The translations under genes were made by a program, and so were the position numbers. The notes beneath the pieces are model-generated. The model did not search any database and was not told the origin of the DNA. It was given only the letters and a program-made list of their open reading frames with translations. A stretch of DNA of 64,000 bases from Weizmannia acidilactici (GTDB taxonomy: Bacteria; Bacillota; Bacilli; Bacillales; Bacillaceae_C): positions 1 to 64,000 of the forward strand of contig NZ_BKZR01000007.1 of assembly GCF_008974225.1 (NCBI RefSeq), written 5' to 3'. Position 1 is the stretch's first letter; each line of letters starts with the position of its first letter. Positions 60,207 through 64,000 of the stretch are shown here, piece after piece.

Positions 60207-60578
60207 ATGAAAAAGAATCCTGTCATACCATATTTGCTGATCATGGTATTCGGGTTGGCACTTGTCTTTTTCTTTTCCATCAAGGGGATAGGCGATGCAA
60301 AACAAGTTGCGAAGGAAAAGGAAAGCCCTAAACAAACGCAGACAGCTGATTCGGGAAAATTTGACCCGGAAAGTTTCGCCAAAAAAACATGCGCGACTTG
60401 CCACGGGAACAATCTGCAGGGAGCGGTTGGGCCGAATCTGCATGGGGTTGGCAAGAAATTGTCCAAAGATAAAATTAAGGATGTGCTGAAAAACGGCACA
60501 AGCGGCGGTATGCCGGCAGGGCTTGTTGAAGCGGACCATATCGATGAAATGGCGGATTGGGTATCGAAGTTAAAATAA
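60207..60578 (+). CDS. cccA: Membrane-anchored cytochrome c-550 CccA
   Basis: This 123-residue protein has RBS AAAGGGGGAGC. Residues 6-27 form an N-terminal membrane anchor, then a charged linker leads to a small class I cytochrome c domain with haem motif CATCHG and the likely axial Met in GGMPAGL. It carries electrons on the outer face of the membrane toward cytochrome oxidase. Expression is probably lowered by glucose through the cre site. Confidence 0.95.
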   Translation: MKKNPVIPYLLIMVFGLALVFFFSIKGIGDAKQVAKEKESPKQTQTADSGKFDPESFAKKTCATCHGNNLQGAVGPNLHGVGKKLSKDKIKDVLKNGTSGGMPAGLVEADHIDEMADWVSKLK

Positions 60579-60587
60579 ACGAAATGC

Positions 60588-60614
60588 GGGCGCCAAACAG
60601 TGCCCTTTTTTTTA
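60588..60614 (+). terminator. Terminator after cccA
   Basis: Stem GGGCGC (60588-60593) / GTGCCC (60600-60605) with one G-U pair, then eight or more T residues. Confidence 0.8.
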
Positions 60615-60663
60615 TGGCAAAAAGTGGCTACAATAGAAGTATCCTGTATAAAGTGGTGAAGAA

Positions 60664-61362
60664 ATGAACAGCGAAAAACTTTCGAAAAGGCTTGGGGCAG
60701 TGGCTGCTTTTATACCGAATGGCACGAAAATTGCCGATATCGGTTCCGACCATGCTTATCTCCCTTGCTATTGTGTAAAACATGGGATTGCCAGGGAGGC
60801 GGTTGCGGGCGAAGTCGCGGACGGGCCGTACCGTTCCGCGCGCCGGCAAGTGGAACAATTGGGCCTTGCCGGAAAAATCAGTGTGAGAAAAGGCGACGGT
60901 TTGGATGTCCTTTCCCCGGGCGAAGCTGAATGCATCACGATAGCCGGAATGGGCGGTGCTTTGATCGCTTCCATACTGGAACGGGGAAAAGAAAAACTTA
61001 CTGGAACAAAAAGGCTGATTCTCCAGCCAAATGTCGGATCATTGTTTGTCCGGAAATGGTGCGTGGAAAACGGATGGGTAATTATAGGTGAAAGGATTCT
61101 TGAAGAAGACGGGAAAATTTATGAAATACTCGCAGCAGATGCCGAAGCCCGCCCCCAAAATCTGACTGAAGCAGAACTCATGATGGGGCCTATTTTGATA
61201 AAAGAAAACAACGCGGCATTCCGGAAAAAATGGCAGTCCGAAAAAAGAAAATGGCAGCATATTCTCAGGAAAATGTCAGAAGCCGAACCAAGCCCGGAGC
61301 TTGAAGAGAAGAAAAGCCATTACAGGCATTTGATTGCTCTGGCAGAGGAGGTTTTAAAATGA
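60664..61362 (+). CDS. trmK: tRNA (adenine-22-N1)-methyltransferase TrmK
   Basis: This 232-residue protein has motif I IADIGSDHAYLPCY near residue 25, motif GDGLDVL, and the catalytic-pocket region ITIAGMGGALIASIL. The C-terminal coiled-coil part (KKWQSEKRKWQHILRKM) matches TrmK. It overlaps yqfO by 4 bp. Confidence 0.94.
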   Translation: MNSEKLSKRLGAVAAFIPNGTKIADIGSDHAYLPCYCVKHGIAREAVAGEVADGPYRSARRQVEQLGLAGKISVRKGDGLDVLSPGEAECITIAGMGGALIASILERGKEKLTGTKRLILQPNVGSLFVRKWCVENGWVIIGERILEEDGKIYEILAADAEARPQNLTEAELMMGPILIKENNAAFRKKWQSEKRKWQHILRKMSEAEPSPELEEKKSHYRHLIALAEEVLK

Positions 61363-62477
61363 AAAACGCCAACGGACACGAAGTGATTCAACTGTTTGAA
61401 CAGTTTGCACCGAAAAAATATGCGATGGAAGGAGATCCGGTCGGCCTTCAGATCGGGCAATTAAACCGGCCAGTAAAAAATGTGCTGGTCGCGCTTGATG
61501 TGATTGAAGACGTTGTGGATGAAGCGATTGAAAATGATGTGCAGCTCATTATAGCCCATCATCCGACGATTTACCGGCCGCTGAAAAATGTTGCTACCGA
61601 TACCCCGCAGGGCAGGCTGGTTGAAAAATGCATCCGCCACGGAATTGCCGTCTATGCGGCCCATACGAATCTGGATGTGGCGCCCGGCGGGGTGAATGAT
61701 TTGCTGGCGGAAGCGCTCGGCCTCTGTAGCACGGAAATTTTATCGCCTACATATGAAGACAAGCTGAGGAAACTGGTTGTATATGTGCCGGTATCTCACG
61801 AGGAAAAAGTCAGGACGGCGATCGGAAATGCAGGTGCCGGTGCCATCGGGGCATACAGCCACTGCTCCTTCTCCGTCCGCGGTACCGGCCGGTTTTTGCC
61901 TGGGGAAGGCACGAACCCTTTTCTTGGAAAAGTTGGGGAACTTGAAGAAACTGAAGAAGTAAGGGTGGAGACGATATACACGGCTTCGATTGAAAAACAG
62001 GTGCTGCAGGCGATGTTCCGTACGCATCCGTATGAGGAGGTCGCTTATGACATTTATCCTGTTGAAAATGAAGGCACAAAGCTCGGACTCGGCAGGATCG
62101 GCGAACTGGAAAAGGAAATGGCACTTTGGGAATTTGCCGAACATGTAAAAAAAGCGCTCGATGTCAAAGCTTTGCGCGTGGTTGGAAACTTGGAAGATAA
62201 AGTGAAAAAAGTGGCAGTGTTGGGCGGTGACGGCAATAAATATTTTTCGCGGGCCAAAAGGGCAGGCGCCGATGTTTTCGTAACCGGGGATTTTTATTAC
62301 CATAATGCCCATGATGCTTTGGCGATGGGACTGAACGTTATTGATCCCGGACACAACGTCGAAAAAGTGATGAAAAAAGGCGTTGCGAATTATTTGCAGA
62401 AAGCATGCGGGGAAAAAGGGCTTGATGTCCGATTTATTGAGTCCAAAGTAAATACGGATCCGTTCAGGTTTCTGTAA
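61359..62477 (+). CDS. yqfO: Nif3-like dinuclear metal-centre protein YqfO
   Basis: This 372-residue protein has the two halves of a Nif3 fold around a PII-like inserted domain (about residues 130-225). Metal-binding histidines are in LIIAHHPTIYRP, AHTNLD and VIDPGHNVEK. The family forms hexameric toroids; GTP cyclohydrolase I type 2 annotations exist but activity is not settled. It is translationally coupled to trmK. Confidence 0.92.
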   Translation: MKNANGHEVIQLFEQFAPKKYAMEGDPVGLQIGQLNRPVKNVLVALDVIEDVVDEAIENDVQLIIAHHPTIYRPLKNVATDTPQGRLVEKCIRHGIAVYAAHTNLDVAPGGVNDLLAEALGLCSTEILSPTYEDKLRKLVVYVPVSHEEKVRTAIGNAGAGAIGAYSHCSFSVRGTGRFLPGEGTNPFLGKVGELEETEEVRVETIYTASIEKQVLQAMFRTHPYEEVAYDIYPVENEGTKLGLGRIGELEKEMALWEFAEHVKKALDVKALRVVGNLEDKVKKVAVLGGDGNKYFSRAKRAGADVFVTGDFYYHNAHDALAMGLNVIDPGHNVEKVMKKGVANYLQKACGEKGLDVRFIESKVNTDPFRFL

Positions 62478-62485
62478 AAATAAGC

Positions 62486-62509
62486 GGCGGGTGACCATGG
62501 GAACCCGCC
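62486..62509. terminator. Hairpin between yqfO and ispH, probable terminator
   Basis: Stem GGCGGGT (62486-62492) / ACCCGCC (62503-62509). On the reverse strand it is followed by TTATTTTTA, which fits termination of ispH. The forward side lacks a T run. Confidence 0.65.
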
Positions 62510-62519
62510 ACATCAAGAT

Positions 62520-63485
62520 TTATGCTTTTTTGGACAGTGTAGGATGGGGATTTTTTACTTTCGGCAAAATTTTGCTTAACGGCACTTTCCGCTCGCGCAT
62601 CCATGTCGATTCATCCTCCGGGTCATATTGCTCGAGAAACGCAATGACTTCACGGACGATCGGCGTTGGAGTCGAAGCACCCGCGGTTACGGCTACTTTG
62701 CTGACGCCGTCCAGCCATTCCAGTTTGATTTCTTCCACATCGGCAATGCGGTATGCTTTCGTATGCGCGATTTCTTCCGATACTTGCGCCAGGCGGTTCG
62801 AATTATTGCTTCTCGGGTCGCCGACAACAAGCAGAAGATCCGCTTCTTTTGCCTGTTCCGCAACGGCTTTCTGGCGAATTTGCGTTGCGTGGCAAATTTC
62901 GTTATATTTTTCGGCAGTTGGGTATTTTTCTTGGACGAGATCCATGATGTCCGCCACATCCCATTGGCTCATCGTCGTTTGGTTCGTCACGATGATTTTA
63001 TCATTCCGGATGTTGAGTGCTTCCACATCTTCTTTTGTCTCAACCAAGTGGACGATCCCCGGGGCAACCCCGACCGCCCCCTCAGGCTCGGGATGCCCCT
63101 TTTTACCGATATAAATGACATCATAGCCTTCTTTTTCCTTTTCACGGATCAGGTCATGCGTTTTCGTTACGTCCGGGCACGTGGCATCGATTGCAGTCAG
63201 CCCTTTTTTCCTGGCGAGTTCGCGCACTTCGGGGGATACGCCGTGCGCGGTAAAAATGACAGTGCCTTCATTGATCTTCTCCAAAATTTCTTTCCGGTTT
63301 TTTCCGTCCAGGGTGATGATTCCATCTTCTTTAAAGGCGTCCGTCACATGCTGGTTGTGGACAATCATGCCGAGTATGTAGATGGGGCGCGGCAATGTTT
63401 TATCTAAAGCGGCATTGCGGGCGATGACCATCGCGTCGACAACGCCGTAGCAGTAGCCTCGGGGGGAAATTTTAATAACCTCCAT
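62520..63485 (-). CDS. ispH: 4-hydroxy-3-methylbut-2-enyl diphosphate reductase IspH
   Basis: This 321-residue protein has an AGGAGG-type RBS. The three cluster cysteines are Cys12 in PRGYCYGV, the Cys of IDATCPDVTK, and NEICHATQIRQ; GDPRSNNSNRL binds substrate phosphate. It makes IPP and DMAPP in the last step of the MEP isoprenoid pathway. It is on the reverse strand, facing yqfO. Confidence 0.97.
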   Translation of the reverse strand: MEVIKISPRGYCYGVVDAMVIARNAALDKTLPRPIYILGMIVHNQHVTDAFKEDGIITLDGKNRKEILEKINEGTVIFTAHGVSPEVRELARKKGLTAIDATCPDVTKTHDLIREKEKEGYDVIYIGKKGHPEPEGAVGVAPGIVHLVETKEDVEALNIRNDKIIVTNQTTMSQWDVADIMDLVQEKYPTAEKYNEICHATQIRQKAVAEQAKEADLLLVVGDPRSNNSNRLAQVSEEIAHTKAYRIADVEEIKLEWLDGVSKVAVTAGASTPTPIVREVIAFLEQYDPEDESTWMRERKVPLSKILPKVKNPHPTLSKKA

Positions 63486-63604
63486 TGCGATCCTCCTAGT
63501 AAATATTCCGGAAACATATGAAGTCCGGACTTAAAATTGTATTCTAACACAATTGTATTATATCGGAATTTAAGGCAGAATACAAAATGGGGCATAAGGC
63601 TTAT

Positions 63605-63641
63605 CATGCAAAAAAACCGCCTGTACCGGGGTACAAACGGT
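63605..63641 (-). terminator. Terminator of the yqfQ-like gene
   Basis: ACCG-TGTACC (63616-63627) pairs with GGTACA-CGGT (63630-63641) with two internal mismatches. On the reverse strand the stem is followed by six T residues. Confidence 0.7.
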
Positions 63642-63649
63642 CCTGTTTT

Positions 63650-64000
63650 TTAAATAAATAATTTAGGTACGGAAGCGCCTTTTTCCTGGATGTTTTCTTC
63701 TTTTTTCTTTTCCTTTTTCTTCCTGGAGCTGCTTGCGGATGTGCGGTCTGCGCTTTTTGTGACGCGCCCCGTTTTGCCGGCGGTGCTTGGAGAAGTGCGT
63801 TTTTTGTTTTGCCCGCTTGATTCCTCTGCCCCTGCTTCATTAACCGGCGCATTTTTTAATCCGCGGTACATTTTCCACATGGCAGGCAAATTTTTAATCA
63901 GCGGGCCGTACTGTTGGATCATCGGCCCGACCTGCTGCGCCGTTTTAATGACATTTTGTGTATTGTTTAAAAATGAACTGATCGAATTCGGATTTGCAAT
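63650..64000 (-). CDS. yqfQ: YqfQ/VrrA-like protein, 3' part (runs off right edge)
   Basis: The frame is open from the window edge through 116 codons to TAA at 63650. The visible part reads SISSFLNNTQNVIKTAQQVG and IQQYGPLIKNLPAMWKMYRG, then a Lys/Ser-rich, probably disordered tail ending EKGASVPKLFI. The segment and location downstream of ispH match B. subtilis YqfQ/VrrA-type proteins, for which no firm function is known. The N-terminus is outside the window. Confidence 0.75.
   Translation of the reverse strand: MANPNSISSFLNNTQNVIKTAQQVGPMIQQYGPLIKNLPAMWKMYRGLKNAPVNEAGAEESSGQNKKRTSPSTAGKTGRVTKSADRTSASSSRKKKEKKKEENIQEKGASVPKLFI

Overview
The window is a chromosomal segment of an endospore-forming, naturally competence-equipped Bacillaceae bacterium. 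It carries gpr, spoIIP, yqfC/yqfD and yqzM (sporulation), comER-comEA-comEB-comEC (DNA uptake), and a gene order from yqeG to ispH close to the well-known Bacillus subtilis order. Moderate GC, AGGAGG-type ribosome binding sites and frequent TTG/GTG starts agree. The protein flavour suggests the Heyndrickxia/Weizmannia (formerly Bacillus) coagulans group, but that species call is inference.

Region 1 (1-16 kb) is accessory: the start of a secreted SH3b protein, a membrane-tethered thioredoxin-like protein, a solitary two-part putative nuclease (HhH-like region plus PD-(D/E)XK-like region), and a sulfane-sulfur operon (CoA-disulfide reductase/rhodanese/TusA fusion, rhodanese, glutaredoxin, DsrE-like) behind two CstR/CsoR-type operators. 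Then come Hsp20, a multicopper oxidase, a CdaR-type regulator divergent from glycolate oxidase glcD-glcF, a LysE-type exporter, and a GT39 glycosyltransferase preceded by a deleted remnant of its usual GT2 partner.

Region 2 (16-30.6 kb) is conserved core: yqeG-yqeH-aroE-yhbY-nadD-yqeK-rsfS-yqeM (ribosome assembly, NAD and shikimate synthesis), comER divergent from comEA-EB-EC, then yqzM, holA, rpsT, gpr and spoIIP.

Region 3 (30.6-45 kb): lepA-hemW, then a CIRCE-controlled hrcA-grpE-dnaK-dnaJ chaperone operon continuing into prmA-rsmE-mtaB-deoC, a reverse-strand Na/Pi cotransporter-like gene and acylphosphatase, then rpsU-yqeY.

Region 4 (45-64 kb): yqfC-yqfD-phoH, a pgpH (7TM-HD, c-di-AMP phosphodiesterase) gene with two frame-disrupting lesions, ybeY-dgkA-cdd-era-yqzL-recO, ccpN-yqfL, yqxD-dnaG-sigA (macromolecular synthesis operon), a small membrane protein, CcpA-site-bearing cccA, trmK-yqfO, ispH and the 3' end of a yqfQ-like gene. 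Compared with B. subtilis, yqeZ-floA-yqfB and glyQ-glyS are missing from their usual places, and several intergenic gaps hold repeats. No rRNA, tRNA, CRISPR array, complete insertion sequence or prophage was seen.
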